Origin: CAYXVJ01 sp050309435
GTDB taxonomy: Bacteria; Bacillota; Clostridia; Saccharofermentanales; Fastidiosipilaceae
Assembly: GCA_050309435.1 (NCBI GenBank)
Contig: JBNRMJ010000011.1
Coordinates: forward strand, 229,921-293,920
Length of the DNA stretch: 64,000 bases
Reading direction: 5' to 3'
This document shows, in pieces, positions 44,265 through 53,591 of the stretch; position 1 is the first letter of the stretch, and each line of letters begins with the position of its first letter. The notes beneath the pieces are model-generated. The model was not told the origin of the DNA, did no database searches, and was given only the letters and a program-made list of their open reading frames with translations. The position numbers and the translations under genes were made by a program.

Positions 44265-45221
44265 TTACGGATTTACTCTCATGAGCTCGAATATATCATC
44301 AATTCGGGGCATTTCCATCAACGCACCTTGTCTTGTAGTTATCAAAGAAGCTGCCGCATTCGCGAAACGAAGGGTATCAAACAGAATCTCTTCATTGAGC
44401 CTTTCTATATCATAATCCAGCAGAGTCGCCAGGCAGGCACCCAGAAAGGTGTCGCCTGCACCGGTTGTGTCGATGGTCGGAACAGAGAGATAGGTATCTG
44501 CACTGATCCGAAGATTTTTATAGTAAACGGAAGCGCCTTCTTTTCCTCTAGTGATAAAGAGGATTTTCACATTCGGATAATTTTCCCGAAGTTTCTCAAT
44601 GGCTTCATCTGCTACCTCTTCTCCCGTTATAAAGACTGCTTCCTCAACGGAACACTTCATGATATGACATTGTCTGCAGCCCCAATCCATCTGCCTGCGG
44701 GCATCTGTCAGATCTTTCCATAGCGGTACGCGCAAGTTGGGATCAAACGATATGAGCTTGTTGAATCTTTGCGCAGTTTTAATCGCAGCTATAGTGGCGG
44801 ATCTGGCCGGTTCATCTGTGAGGGATAAGCTGCCGAAGTGAAAAATCCGGCAGCTTTCGATCATGGCAGTATTTAACTCATCGGGTCTAAGCATCGTATC
44901 CGCTCCGGGCTCTCTGAAAAAGACAAAATCCCGATCTCCGTCCGCCGAATTACGGACAAAAGCAAGAGTCGTATTAACCTCATTGTCCCGGATAACTCCG
45001 CCGGTATCGATTCCCGCGCTTTTAACCGAATCGGTCAGATGTCTGCCCAGGAAATCATTCCCGACTTTACTGATGAGAGCCGTCTTTCTTTCGAGCCGGC
45101 TCAACATGGCAAGAACATTGGCCGGCGCACCACCCGGATTCGCCGCGAAAGCCAGCTTGCCGCCAGGCTGCATCTGAGTAAAATCGACTAGTAATTCTCC
45201 CAGAGCGACTACATCAAACAT
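44265..45221 (-). CDS. PfkB-family carbohydrate kinase (fructokinase-like)
   Basis: The 318-residue ribokinase-fold enzyme shows VVALGELLVDF, PGGAPANVLAMLSRL and the ATP/catalytic signature TIDTTGAGDTFLGA with the base Asp. It phosphorylates a sugar, most likely fructose, but ribose or 2-keto-gluconate are possible. The gene lies 39 bases after a zinc alcohol dehydrogenase; both could act on a polyol or ketose. Confidence 0.88.
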   Translation of the reverse strand: MFDVVALGELLVDFTQMQPGGKLAFAANPGGAPANVLAMLSRLERKTALISKVGNDFLGRHLTDSVKSAGIDTGGVIRDNEVNTTLAFVRNSADGDRDFVFFREPGADTMLRPDELNTAMIESCRIFHFGSLSLTDEPARSATIAAIKTAQRFNKLISFDPNLRVPLWKDLTDARRQMDWGCRQCHIMKCSVEEAVFITGEEVADEAIEKLRENYPNVKILFITRGKEGASVYYKNLRISADTYLSVPTIDTTGAGDTFLGACLATLLDYDIERLNEEILFDTLRFANAAASLITTRQGALMEMPRIDDIFELMRVNP

Positions 45222-45260
45222 ATATCTTCCATCCTTATCTACCGTCGCTTTTGCTCTTCG

Positions 45261-46286
45261 TTAACGGTCCACGTCAATGATAATCTTCATGGTCTCTTCC
45301 CGATTCGCTTCAATATATTCGTATGCAGCTTGATATTCCTGAAAAGAGAAATGTTTACTGATCAGTTTCTGAAGCTGTATTTTCTTTTCTTCCACTAGCC
45401 GGATCGCATCGATATAGTCCTCGCTTCGATACATCATAGACGTATTCAGATCCAGTTCGTGATCGTTTAGAACAGCCAGATCCACCATAACCATCTTGGC
45501 AAAGACGGCAACCAGGATAATCACACTGCCTTTTCTGGCATGACGGATCGCCTGGTTGATGGTTTGTTCCACTCCCGCACACTCAAAAATGACATCCGCT
45601 TTATCCGGTCCGAATGTTGAGACAAGTACATCTCCGTAATCGCTTGTCTTCGTAGAAACGGCAGAGTCGATTTTGCAAGCACGGGCAAGCTCCAGGCGAT
45701 AATCACTGATATCAGTCACCAATACTTTAGCGGCACCGCGGGCCACGGCAACTTGTGCGACGAGATTACCGATCGGTCCGGCTCCGATCACGGCAACGTT
45801 TTTACCTTGTACGTCACCGTATTGTCTTACGGCATGGACCGCTACAGCAAGCGGTTCGATCAAAGCGCCTTCGTCGAAGCTCATACTATCCGGTAAAGCG
45901 GTAACTCTCGCTTGATTCACCGAAACATACTCGCTGGCGAATCCTGTCGTTTGAAAACCCATGACTCTTAATTCTTCGCAGAGGTTATACTTCCCGTGGC
46001 GACAGGGGTGACAGTTGCCGCAGATAACTTGAGGCTGAATCGTTACTTTCTGTCCTCTATGATAACTACTTACCTCGTCTCCGAAATCGACCACTTCACC
46101 TGAAACTTCGTGACCCTGAGTCACGGGATACGGTGTAAAGGGATGTTCGCCGTGATATACATGAATATCCGACCCGCAGATTCCGATCCTGCGGATGCGA
46201 ATCAGAATTTCGTCCGGGCCGGGTACCGGCTGATCTACCTCTCTGAAAATAATATGAGCCGGTTTGGTCATCACTTGCTGCAGCAT
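45261..46286 (-). CDS. zinc-dependent alcohol/polyol dehydrogenase
   Basis: The 341-residue MDR enzyme has catalytic zinc ligands Cys37 and His59-Glu60, a structural zinc lobe with Cys89, Cys92, Cys95 and Cys103, and NAD motif VIGAGPIGNLVAQ. It belongs to the sorbitol/threonine dehydrogenase group. Its neighbour is a PfkB kinase, consistent with oxidation of a polyol to a ketose that is then phosphorylated. The substrate is not proven by sequence. Confidence 0.9.
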   Translation of the reverse strand: MLQQVMTKPAHIIFREVDQPVPGPDEILIRIRRIGICGSDIHVYHGEHPFTPYPVTQGHEVSGEVVDFGDEVSSYHRGQKVTIQPQVICGNCHPCRHGKYNLCEELRVMGFQTTGFASEYVSVNQARVTALPDSMSFDEGALIEPLAVAVHAVRQYGDVQGKNVAVIGAGPIGNLVAQVAVARGAAKVLVTDISDYRLELARACKIDSAVSTKTSDYGDVLVSTFGPDKADVIFECAGVEQTINQAIRHARKGSVIILVAVFAKMVMVDLAVLNDHELDLNTSMMYRSEDYIDAIRLVEEKKIQLQKLISKHFSFQEYQAAYEYIEANREETMKIIIDVDR

Positions 46287-46304
46287 ATACTTGTCCTCCT
46301 GTTT

Positions 46305-46856
46305 TTATAAGGAAAATCTGTCTTTTATCATTTGTGCCACTGTGCTTGCGTCAAGATAGCTGTTATCGATTCTCATGTAATTCGGATACGTAATTTCGCC
46401 TTCCCGGCTTACACAGCGATAGCGCTTATCCAGATCCAGCATTCGTTTGGTCGACGTTTCAAGATCCCTTTTGGATGCTTTCTCGGCCAGACGATTTTCG
46501 CTGATGTTTCGTTCCAGACGAATGCTTTCGGGAGCATTCAGCTCCACGAAATACACATCGGCTCCAACCGAGTCATAGATATCAAAAATCTTCTTCACAT
46601 AGGCCCAATCGGCCTCCTGGTCGAAAGCCCAGATGAAAGTGAAAATCAAACCCGCGTTATTCGTTTTGGCAAATTCGCTGAAGATCACATCTCTCAAGCG
46701 TTCCGTGACCTCACCGTTGTACTGACCGAAAAGCTCGATAACAGGCTCGATGGTCATATGATTGTGAAAGAGTTTTAACTCTGTGCTTTTGGAGAGCTCT
46801 TGGCCAACGGTCATTTTACCGACTGCCCCGGGCCCGAATATCAAAACCAGCTTCAT
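46305..46856 (-). CDS. small P-loop kinase-like protein, 183 aa
   Basis: Walker A GPGAVGKMT at 8-16 begins the protein; the Lys is followed by Met-Thr rather than Ser/Thr-Thr. NHMTIEPVIELFG and FIWAFDQEADWAYV follow, as in shikimate/gluconate-kinase-like AAA proteins of unknown substrate. Start: ATG 46856 (AGGAG nine bases upstream); a longer in-frame ATG has no site. It precedes the zinc dehydrogenase gene and may be cotranscribed. Confidence 0.75.
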   Translation of the reverse strand: MKLVLIFGPGAVGKMTVGQELSKSTELKLFHNHMTIEPVIELFGQYNGEVTERLRDVIFSEFAKTNNAGLIFTFIWAFDQEADWAYVKKIFDIYDSVGADVYFVELNAPESIRLERNISENRLAEKASKRDLETSTKRMLDLDKRYRCVSREGEITYPNYMRIDNSYLDASTVAQMIKDRFSL

Positions 46857-47062
46857 CTCCGGTAACTCCTGTCTGATTGCTACTTCCATTATATAATCAA
46901 AGCGATGCCGGGCATAGCAATGCTAAGTTTTTCAATTTATCATGTATAATCTTAACTTTGATATCCGAATTAATAACGAACATGGGTATAAACGTGACAT
47001 ATCGCCGGAATCTATCCATGTAAAATTATTATGATATGCATTTATTGCGTTTAGGAGGAATT

Positions 47063-47314
47063 ATGCGAAACGCTGATCATAAAGAAAAGTTAATCGAAGT
47101 ATGGGGTGATGTCGTCGATGTCATGTCCATGGTTAAAGCCTTTGGTATTTCGATTGTTTGCACCATGGGCCTGTTCTTTCTGGCACCAAAAGGAAATCGT
47201 CCTTTACAGCTTTTATTCGGTCTGGGAGGAGCCTGCCTGGGCTTTATCATGAATGCCGTTTTATTCAAGCCCAAGAGAAAGATCACGACAGAGGAGGACG
47301 ACTATGCCAATTGA
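47063..47314 (+). CDS. small membrane protein heading the mevalonate operon, 83 aa
   Basis: Two membrane helices (about 24-44 and 51-69) lie between a charged N terminus and a basic/acidic tail. The ATG at 47063 has a perfect AGGAGG four bases upstream. Its stop overlaps the start of the TctA-like permease, so it is likely a partner of that permease, in the position of the small TctB subunit, although it is shorter than TctB. No solute-binding TctC is encoded here. Confidence 0.7.
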   Translation: MRNADHKEKLIEVWGDVVDVMSMVKAFGISIVCTMGLFFLAPKGNRPLQLLFGLGGACLGFIMNAVLFKPKRKITTEEDDYAN

Positions 47315-48659
47315 GCTGATCCTCCAGATGATCGGCATGTCACTCATCGCCGTCGTTGTTTATACATTCATCGGATTTATACCGGGTACGGACGAAACAT
47401 CTGTTTTATTGCCGGTTTCGCTGGCTTTGGTTCTGGCGGGAGTCACCCCGGTTCTCGTCTTGACCTTCTTCGTTGCATCTATCGTGTCGCTTAACCTGAC
47501 AAACCTCATGCCAACGGCTCTCGTCGGGCTGCCGGGAGGAGTTTTGTCCGCACCTTTAATCGAGCATTCCTTTGCCATTAAAGCTAAAGGAAAATCCGCC
47601 GGAATTATTCGAAAAATGGCCGCAGCAGCCGTAATCGGCGTGTTCATTTCCGTGCCTACATCGTTTGTACTGGCACATCTGATCGCCCCCTACGCCCAAA
47701 ATATTCAGCCTTATGCATCGCTTCTCTTCATCATAGGTGCCATTTTCCTGTCTTTCATGTCGAAGAACCGGATTTTGTCGCTGCTAAGCATTATTCCCCT
47801 GGCCATACTTTTCATGGGTTTGCGTCATCTCTACTGGGGAACGGGCGTCGTCAGCGAAGGAACGAATATCACCACCTCTTTCTTCCTGGGTATTACGATC
47901 GGTCCGTTAATCATTTCCCTGCTCGGTCTGCTGAACCGCAGCAAGCAAGAAGAAATGCTGATCTCCGATTACAAGGAAATTCGTATCCCGCATATGGATA
48001 AAAAGGAGACGCTGAATCCTTTCAAGATCCTGAATAAAGAAGAAGGAAAATGGGCGGTTTTGATGTCTTTCCTGTCCAATTTCCTCTTTATTCTCAGCCC
48101 GGTCGGGCTGATTCTCCTGCTTGGCGAAGTCGTCAATAAACGGGTTAAAAATCCGGAAGATAAAGCCTCGGGAACGATTACAACGATGAGTGCACTGGCC
48201 CAGTCCACCTACTTATCCGGGATTATCATCCCTCTGTTTGCGCTCGGTATCCCTCTTTCTCCTGTCGCGATCGGTCCGGGTAACGCCTTGTTTAATGCAC
48301 CACCGGTTTATGGACTCGAAAATAACCTGCATTATCAACTCGGAAAAGGCGAGTTCCTGCTGGCTACGCTGATAGGTGCAGGTATCTCTGTCGTGCTGGT
48401 ATATTTCCTGATCCATCGCTTTGCCTTTAAGATAACCAATTTCATCATGCGTAAAATATCTCATGAAGCTGTCCTGGGTATTTTTGTGGCTTTCATCCTT
48501 CTTCTGGCCTATATGGATGCCGGCTTGATCAATGTTTTCGGCGTTCTTCTGATTGGCATGACCTGCGGCTCTCTCAACAAACTCGGTGTCAATTATGGTG
48601 TACAGTTCATGACTCTTTATGCCGCACCGCTGATCATACAGAGATTGAGCGGTCTCTAA
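47304..48659 (+). CDS. TctA-like permease, 451 aa
   Basis: About twelve membrane helices in two halves; a glycine/proline signature FIGFIPGTDETSVLLPVSLA and ALVGLPGGVLSAPL in the first half and FALGIPLSPVAIGPGN in the second match the TctA (tricarboxylate) permease family. TctA proteins move di- and tricarboxylates. The ATG has GAGGAGGACGACT upstream and lies inside the end of the small gene. It is followed by mevalonate kinase 15 bases later, so a mevalonate-like substrate is a reasonable guess, but it is inference only. Confidence 0.7.
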   Translation: MPIELILQMIGMSLIAVVVYTFIGFIPGTDETSVLLPVSLALVLAGVTPVLVLTFFVASIVSLNLTNLMPTALVGLPGGVLSAPLIEHSFAIKAKGKSAGIIRKMAAAAVIGVFISVPTSFVLAHLIAPYAQNIQPYASLLFIIGAIFLSFMSKNRILSLLSIIPLAILFMGLRHLYWGTGVVSEGTNITTSFFLGITIGPLIISLLGLLNRSKQEEMLISDYKEIRIPHMDKKETLNPFKILNKEEGKWAVLMSFLSNFLFILSPVGLILLLGEVVNKRVKNPEDKASGTITTMSALAQSTYLSGIIIPLFALGIPLSPVAIGPGNALFNAPPVYGLENNLHYQLGKGEFLLATLIGAGISVVLVYFLIHRFAFKITNFIMRKISHEAVLGIFVAFILLLAYMDAGLINVFGVLLIGMTCGSLNKLGVNYGVQFMTLYAAPLIIQRLSGL

Positions 48660-48673
48660 GGAGGAGCCAAATT

Positions 48674-49618
48674 ATGTCAATGCATAGTAAAAATAAACCT
48701 ATGGGTATCGGCCGGGCCCATGGCAAGATCATATTGATCGGCGAGCATGCAGTCGTTTACAATCAGCCTGCCATCGCACTTCCCTTTAAAGAGGCGAGCG
48801 TCAAAACAACTGTTACCCCTGCAGATGAAATGACAGTCGACTGCATTTATCATCGGGGCAGACTGGAAGATGCACCGCCTGAATTAAATAACCTGAAAGC
48901 CGTGACTAAAGCAACTTTGGCTTACTTAAATCAAAACGAGAAGGCTTTCCATATTAAAATCGAATCTGATATACCGCAGGAGCGCGGCATGGGCTCGAGC
49001 GCGGCCGTGGCGAATGCCACCATTCGTGCGTTATTCGACTTTTTTGATATCGAGCTGGCTCCCGATGTTTTATTCGAGCTGGCTCAGGTATCGGAGCGAA
49101 TCGCCCATGGCAATCCGAGCGGCCTGGATGCCCGTGTAACGGTATCGGAAAAACCACTTTTTTTCATCAAGAATCAAGGTACCGAAGCCTTTGACATAGC
49201 GGCTAAAGGCTATCTGGTTGTCGCGGATACGGGAGAAAAAGGCCAAACCAAACTGGCCGTCGAAGCACTCGGAGAGAAGAAGGCCGCCAATCCGACCCGT
49301 ATCAACGACCTAATCACAAAACTCGGCGAACTTGGAACCCATGTTCGCGAATGCTTGAAGCAAAACGACCTCCACTCCATGGGCGAAGCGATGACAAGTG
49401 CCCAAACTTACCTCGCTCAGATGGGCATATCCAATCGAAGTCTGGATCGCCTGGTTGAAGCAGCTCTGAACGCAGGTGCTCTGGGTTCGAAGCTTACCGG
49501 CGGCGGATGGGGCGGCTGCATGCTGGCCCTCGTTCCCGATCTGGCAGCGGCAAGACAAGTCCGCGAAGCGCTTCTGGAGCAGCATGCGAGCCAGACCTGG
49601 CTCTTATCCCTGGAGTGA
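48674..49618 (+). CDS. mvk: mevalonate kinase
   Basis: The 314-residue GHMP kinase has GRAHGKIILIGEHAVVYNQP at the N terminus, the ATP-binding PQERGMGSSAAVA at 101-113 and a KLTGGGWGGCM C-terminal motif. It converts mevalonate to 5-phosphomevalonate. AAGGAGGAGCC precedes the ATG. It is the first enzyme of the lower mevalonate pathway in this operon. Confidence 0.96.
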   Translation: MSMHSKNKPMGIGRAHGKIILIGEHAVVYNQPAIALPFKEASVKTTVTPADEMTVDCIYHRGRLEDAPPELNNLKAVTKATLAYLNQNEKAFHIKIESDIPQERGMGSSAAVANATIRALFDFFDIELAPDVLFELAQVSERIAHGNPSGLDARVTVSEKPLFFIKNQGTEAFDIAAKGYLVVADTGEKGQTKLAVEALGEKKAANPTRINDLITKLGELGTHVRECLKQNDLHSMGEAMTSAQTYLAQMGISNRSLDRLVEAALNAGALGSKLTGGGWGGCMLALVPDLAAARQVREALLEQHASQTWLLSLE

Positions 49619-49631
49619 AGAAAGGGTCAAA

Positions 49632-50582
49632 ATGACAAAAGCAAAGGCACACGCTAATATCGCGCTTATCAAATACTGGGGGAAAGCCGACGAAGAACTG
49701 GCTCTCCCTTCTACTTCGTCTCTTTCTTTAACCCTGGATGCCCTCTACACGATCACCGAAGTCCGAATCGATCCCGACTTAAAAGCAGACCGCCTCGAGC
49801 TAAACGGCAGGCTTGCCCCTCCTTCGGAACAAGAAAAGATCAGTCGCTTCGTCGACCTTTTCAGAAGAGATGAGTGCTTCGTTCGTATCTCGAGTGAAAA
49901 CTTTTTCCCCACGGCAGCCGGGCTGGCGAGTTCTGCTTCCGGTTTCGCGGCTTTTGCCACGGCTTTGAATGCAGAGTTTGGGCACTTTTATGACAAGAAG
50001 ACCTTGTCTCGCCTTACGAGGCGCGGTTCGGGCTCTGCCGCCCGATCCCTCTTCGGAGGCTTTGCCATATGGCAGCGAGGCGACGACGAGAGTTCCTTTG
50101 CTTACGGGTTGGATGACGAGATGGATATCGAGATGATCATAGCCGTCGTCAGCGATGAAAAGAAAAAACGCAGTTCCCGTTCGCTCATGAGTCAAACCGC
50201 CGCAGAATCCATGTACTTCGACAGCTGGGTAAAGCAAAACGACGAGGATCTGAAGGCAATGCAGGCAGCCATAAAAGCAAAGGACATCCGGCAAGTAGGT
50301 CGTATCGCCGAACGAAACGCAATGATGATGCACGGAACTTTACTTGCGCTCGAGGAGCCGTTTTTATACTTGCGGCCGGATACGCTGCGTGTTCTCGATA
50401 TTGTAACGGCCTGCCGAGATGAAGGTCTGGTGGCCTACTACACCATGGATGCCGGTCCCAACGTCAAAATCATTACTAATGCTTCGGATCGAGAGGCCGT
50501 TATTTCGCGCTTGCGAAGCGTATTGAGCGACTCACAAATCATCCCGGCCAAGCCCGGGCCCGGTGCGGAGGTGATCTCATGA
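49632..50582 (+). CDS. mvaD: diphosphomevalonate decarboxylase
   Basis: The 316-residue protein has AHANIALIKYWGK, FPTAAGLASSASGFAA, RRGSGSAARSLFGGF and MDAGPNVK, the full set of decarboxylase motifs, including the Asp and Arg used in catalysis. It gives isopentenyl diphosphate from diphosphomevalonate. The ATG at 49632 is 13 bases after the mvk stop with GAAAGGG upstream; a much longer frame upstream is mvk read out of frame. Confidence 0.96.
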   Translation: MTKAKAHANIALIKYWGKADEELALPSTSSLSLTLDALYTITEVRIDPDLKADRLELNGRLAPPSEQEKISRFVDLFRRDECFVRISSENFFPTAAGLASSASGFAAFATALNAEFGHFYDKKTLSRLTRRGSGSAARSLFGGFAIWQRGDDESSFAYGLDDEMDIEMIIAVVSDEKKKRSSRSLMSQTAAESMYFDSWVKQNDEDLKAMQAAIKAKDIRQVGRIAERNAMMMHGTLLALEEPFLYLRPDTLRVLDIVTACRDEGLVAYYTMDAGPNVKIITNASDREAVISRLRSVLSDSQIIPAKPGPGAEVIS

Positions 50583-51655
50583 TTCAAGCCAAAGCGCCGG
50601 GCAAGCTCTTTATCGCCGGAGAGTACGCGGTTGTCAATCACGGCTTTCCATCCATTTTGGTCGCGGTAAATCGCTTTATCACCGTCAGTATCGAAGAATG
50701 CCGGGAAGAAGGCAGTATCATATCGCGTCAGTATGCGCATTTACCATTGAAGTGGAAACGAGTCGGCAATCAGTTTATTATCGAAAAACGTGATAACCCG
50801 TTCCACTACATACTGGAAGCGATCAGCATTTGCGAGGAGTATGCTCTGGCCTTGGGTCGAAGTCTGAAAATATACAACCTGAGGGTCGATTCTGAATTGG
50901 ATAGCCAGGAAGGCGCCAAATACGGCCTGGGCTCCAGCGCGGCCGTGACAGTTGCCACCGTCCGTGCACTCTTCAGACTTTATGAGATCGAGGAAGATGA
51001 TCTGACAATCTATAAACTTGCTTGTCTGGCTCATATGAAGCTCGGCAGTAACGGTTCCTTCGGAGATCTGGCGGCATCAAGCGTAACCGGCTGGATTGCT
51101 TACCAGTGTTTCGATCGGGTTGCCGTATTGGCTAAGAGAAATGTCTTGTCTTTACCCGATCTTCTGGCAGAAGAGTGGCCGTCCCTCTTGATCCGGCGCC
51201 TCGAACCTCTGACCGATTACAAACTCCTGATCGCCTGGACGCAATCACCGGCCTCCACGCCTTCACTGGTCGACCGAATCAGCCAAACCGTTGATCCGCT
51301 CTTCTACGAGCGTTTTCTGCAGGAATCCCGACAGCTTGTTACAACGATGATAAAAGCTTTTGACGAGAATGACGGCAAGCAGGCTGCCGCTATGCTAAAA
51401 TCCAATCGCAGCTTGCTTAAGGCTTTGAACCCTTCGATCGAAACCCCGGACTTGACGCGATTGATTGATATAGCAAGCCCCTATGGAGCGGCGAAAACAT
51501 CGGGAGCCGGAGGCGGTGACTGCGGTATCGTGTTAGTGGATGAAAAGACCGATATAGAACCTCTGATAAAAGCCTGGCACGAAGCTGATATTATCTGTTT
51601 AAACTTAACCGTATATGACAAAGGAGTCACGGCAGGAAGGAAAGATAATGAATAA
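50579..51655 (+). CDS. pmk: phosphomevalonate kinase
   Basis: A GHMP kinase of 358 residues with KAPGKLFIAGEYAVVNHGFP, AKYGLGSSAAVTVATVRA and KTSGAGGGDCGI, of the Gram-positive (Streptococcus-like) class. It makes 5-diphosphomevalonate. Its ATG overlaps the mvaD stop (ATGA), so translation is coupled. Confidence 0.95.
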   Translation: MIQAKAPGKLFIAGEYAVVNHGFPSILVAVNRFITVSIEECREEGSIISRQYAHLPLKWKRVGNQFIIEKRDNPFHYILEAISICEEYALALGRSLKIYNLRVDSELDSQEGAKYGLGSSAAVTVATVRALFRLYEIEEDDLTIYKLACLAHMKLGSNGSFGDLAASSVTGWIAYQCFDRVAVLAKRNVLSLPDLLAEEWPSLLIRRLEPLTDYKLLIAWTQSPASTPSLVDRISQTVDPLFYERFLQESRQLVTTMIKAFDENDGKQAAAMLKSNRSLLKALNPSIETPDLTRLIDIASPYGAAKTSGAGGGDCGIVLVDEKTDIEPLIKAWHEADIICLNLTVYDKGVTAGRKDNE

Positions 51656-52682
51656 GCGGAAAGACGACCATGTAAACCATGCCTTAAGCCACTTCGACCG
51701 TACGGTTACGAATGATTTTGACCGTATTCGCTATATGCATCACTCGCTCGACAGTATCGATATGGCTGATGTTGACATCAGTACGAAGATAGCCGGTGTC
51801 AAACTGGAAACACCTTTTTATATCAATGCTATGACCGGTGGCAGCGATTGGACGCGGGAGATCAACGCCAAGCTGGCGAGCGTCGCGGCTCAAAGCAATC
51901 TGGCCATGGCCGTCGGATCGATGAGTGCGGCTTTCAAGGATCCTGCAGTATGGGATTCGTTTCTGATTACCAGAGAGGTGAATCCCGACGGCATCATGTT
52001 CGCGAACTTAAACCCGAACTATGGACCCGAAGAGGCCGGTATTGCAGTTAGCCGACTAAGGGCCTCGGCTCTGCAGATCCATATCAATGCCGCTCAGGAA
52101 ATCGTTATGCCCGAAGGCGATCGCACCTTTGCTCACTGGCCAAACTCTATCTCATCGATCGTCCGGACTTTACCGGTGGAAGTCGTGGTCAAAGAAGTCG
52201 GATTCGGCATGAGTCGCGAAACGATTCGTCGCCTCATGGATCTCGGCGTAAAAAACATAGATGTGTCCGGCCGCGGCGGCACTAACTTCGCACGCATCGA
52301 AAACGAGCGGCGCGATACGCATAAGCTGGATTACATGAACGATTGGGGACAAAGCACCGTCCAGTCGCTTCTGGAAGCACGGGACTACCGCGATCAAGTG
52401 AGCATCATCGCTTCAGGCGGTATCAGACATCCTCTTGATATGATTAAGTCCTTCACTCTGGGAGCCCGAGCAATCGGCATATCGGCCGGGATGCTCAATG
52501 CCGTGATGAGTCTGGGTGTCGAAGGTACTGTGGACATGATTGCGCAGTGGAAAGAAGACTTGAGGCTTCTGATGGCCTTGCTGGGAGCTAAAACAATCCA
52601 CGAGCTCAGGGATAAGGATCTTATCTTCTCCCCCGAGCTTATGAATTACTGTGAAAATCGCGGCATTCATCCGCATTCGTAA
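51648..52682 (+). CDS. fni: isopentenyl-diphosphate isomerase, type II (FMN)
   Basis: The 344-residue TIM-barrel flavoprotein has PFYINAMTGGS, AVGSMSAAF, DVSGRGGTNFARIENERR and ASGGIRHPLDMIKSFTLGA. It converts isopentenyl to dimethylallyl diphosphate using reduced FMN. The ATG at 51648 overlaps the pmk stop (AATGAATAA), with AAGGAAAG upstream. It is the last gene of the operon; the next gene is convergent four bases away. Confidence 0.95.
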   Translation: MNKRKDDHVNHALSHFDRTVTNDFDRIRYMHHSLDSIDMADVDISTKIAGVKLETPFYINAMTGGSDWTREINAKLASVAAQSNLAMAVGSMSAAFKDPAVWDSFLITREVNPDGIMFANLNPNYGPEEAGIAVSRLRASALQIHINAAQEIVMPEGDRTFAHWPNSISSIVRTLPVEVVVKEVGFGMSRETIRRLMDLGVKNIDVSGRGGTNFARIENERRDTHKLDYMNDWGQSTVQSLLEARDYRDQVSIIASGGIRHPLDMIKSFTLGARAIGISAGMLNAVMSLGVEGTVDMIAQWKEDLRLLMALLGAKTIHELRDKDLIFSPELMNYCENRGIHPHS

Positions 52683-52686
52683 GGAA

Positions 52687-53589
52687 TTATTCCTGATACC
52701 GATTTGCCAGAAGCCGGGCTGCTTCCACCTGAAGCAGGTCCGGCTTTTCGCCGTCCTCGACCATCCAGGCATTTCCCATCGTCGTTTCAATGAAATGCGC
52801 ACATACCAGATCCGCCGGATTCAAGTTGAGATTCGAAGCAATCAGTTTGATAACATGATCCAAATGCCTTATGTTCGTATCCATATCGGCATCTAAGAGA
52901 TACTCGTTCATAACAAATCGAGGCAAGTCAAAGAACGGGTCGCCCGCGACGCCCTTCGGATCGATAATCCTGTACGTACCGTCCTTTGCCAAAAGGAGAT
53001 TATCATGATGCAAGTCTCCATGAAGCAAGAAATTTTTCGAGTACTTGTCTCTTAATATCTTGTATCTTGCTTCTGCCTCCAGCATGTACAAACGCATTTG
53101 CGGCTGATCCGTTCTGCCTTCCATATACCGGCTGATTCGACTGATCCAGCGATCATACGAGGGATAGTTATCAACCGCTTTCGAAGCCGTATGGAGTCCC
53201 TGATAGACCTTAGAGAAGTGATAAACCCGTTCTTCGGCTGTCTTCAGCTCACGTAATACCGTCCCCGGCCGGATGGCTTCGAGTAATAAAACGGAATCAT
53301 CCGAGTCAAAGTCATAAAGACGGCAAAAGCCACGACCGGCAAAAGCCTGCAGGCAATCTATTTCCGTTTTCACTTCAGGTCCCGGCCGGCAGATTTTCAA
53401 AACACACTCTCCGTAAAGCAGCGAGGATGCTCGAAACAAACAGTTAATCGAATAGTAATCGATCATTGCCGAAACGTCGAGTTTCCAGCGATTTATATAT
53501 AGTTCCAGGAGATTTTCGACACGAGTAAGAAACGCGCGGCCGAAATGCTCCTCTGCTTTCTCTCGCTGTGCGGATGCAATCTTAAACAT
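52687..53589 (-). CDS. APH/hydroxyurea-type phosphotransferase-like protein, 300 aa
   Basis: LLHGDLHHDNLLLAKDG with the catalytic Asp and RIIDPKGVAGDPFFDLPRF (metal-binding) fit the aminoglycoside/hydroxyurea phosphotransferase family (APH(6)-like). It has a helical N-terminal lobe. The start at 53589 has GGAG six bases upstream, two bases after the isomerase stop. Since it follows a sugar isomerase gene, a sugar or other small metabolite may be the natural substrate; resistance is not implied. Confidence 0.78.
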   Translation of the reverse strand: MFKIASAQREKAEEHFGRAFLTRVENLLELYINRWKLDVSAMIDYYSINCLFRASSLLYGECVLKICRPGPEVKTEIDCLQAFAGRGFCRLYDFDSDDSVLLLEAIRPGTVLRELKTAEERVYHFSKVYQGLHTASKAVDNYPSYDRWISRISRYMEGRTDQPQMRLYMLEAEARYKILRDKYSKNFLLHGDLHHDNLLLAKDGTYRIIDPKGVAGDPFFDLPRFVMNEYLLDADMDTNIRHLDHVIKLIASNLNLNPADLVCAHFIETTMGNAWMVEDGEKPDLLQVEAARLLANRYQE

Positions 53590-53591
53590 AA

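Noticed and set aside
46857..47062. Promoter of the mevalonate operon
   Set aside because: A TATAAT is present near 46950, but no -35 at the right distance; the promoter cannot be placed with confidence.
52687..53589. A true antibiotic resistance gene
   Set aside because: The family motif alone does not prove resistance, and it lies in a sugar operon rather than in a mobile or resistance context.
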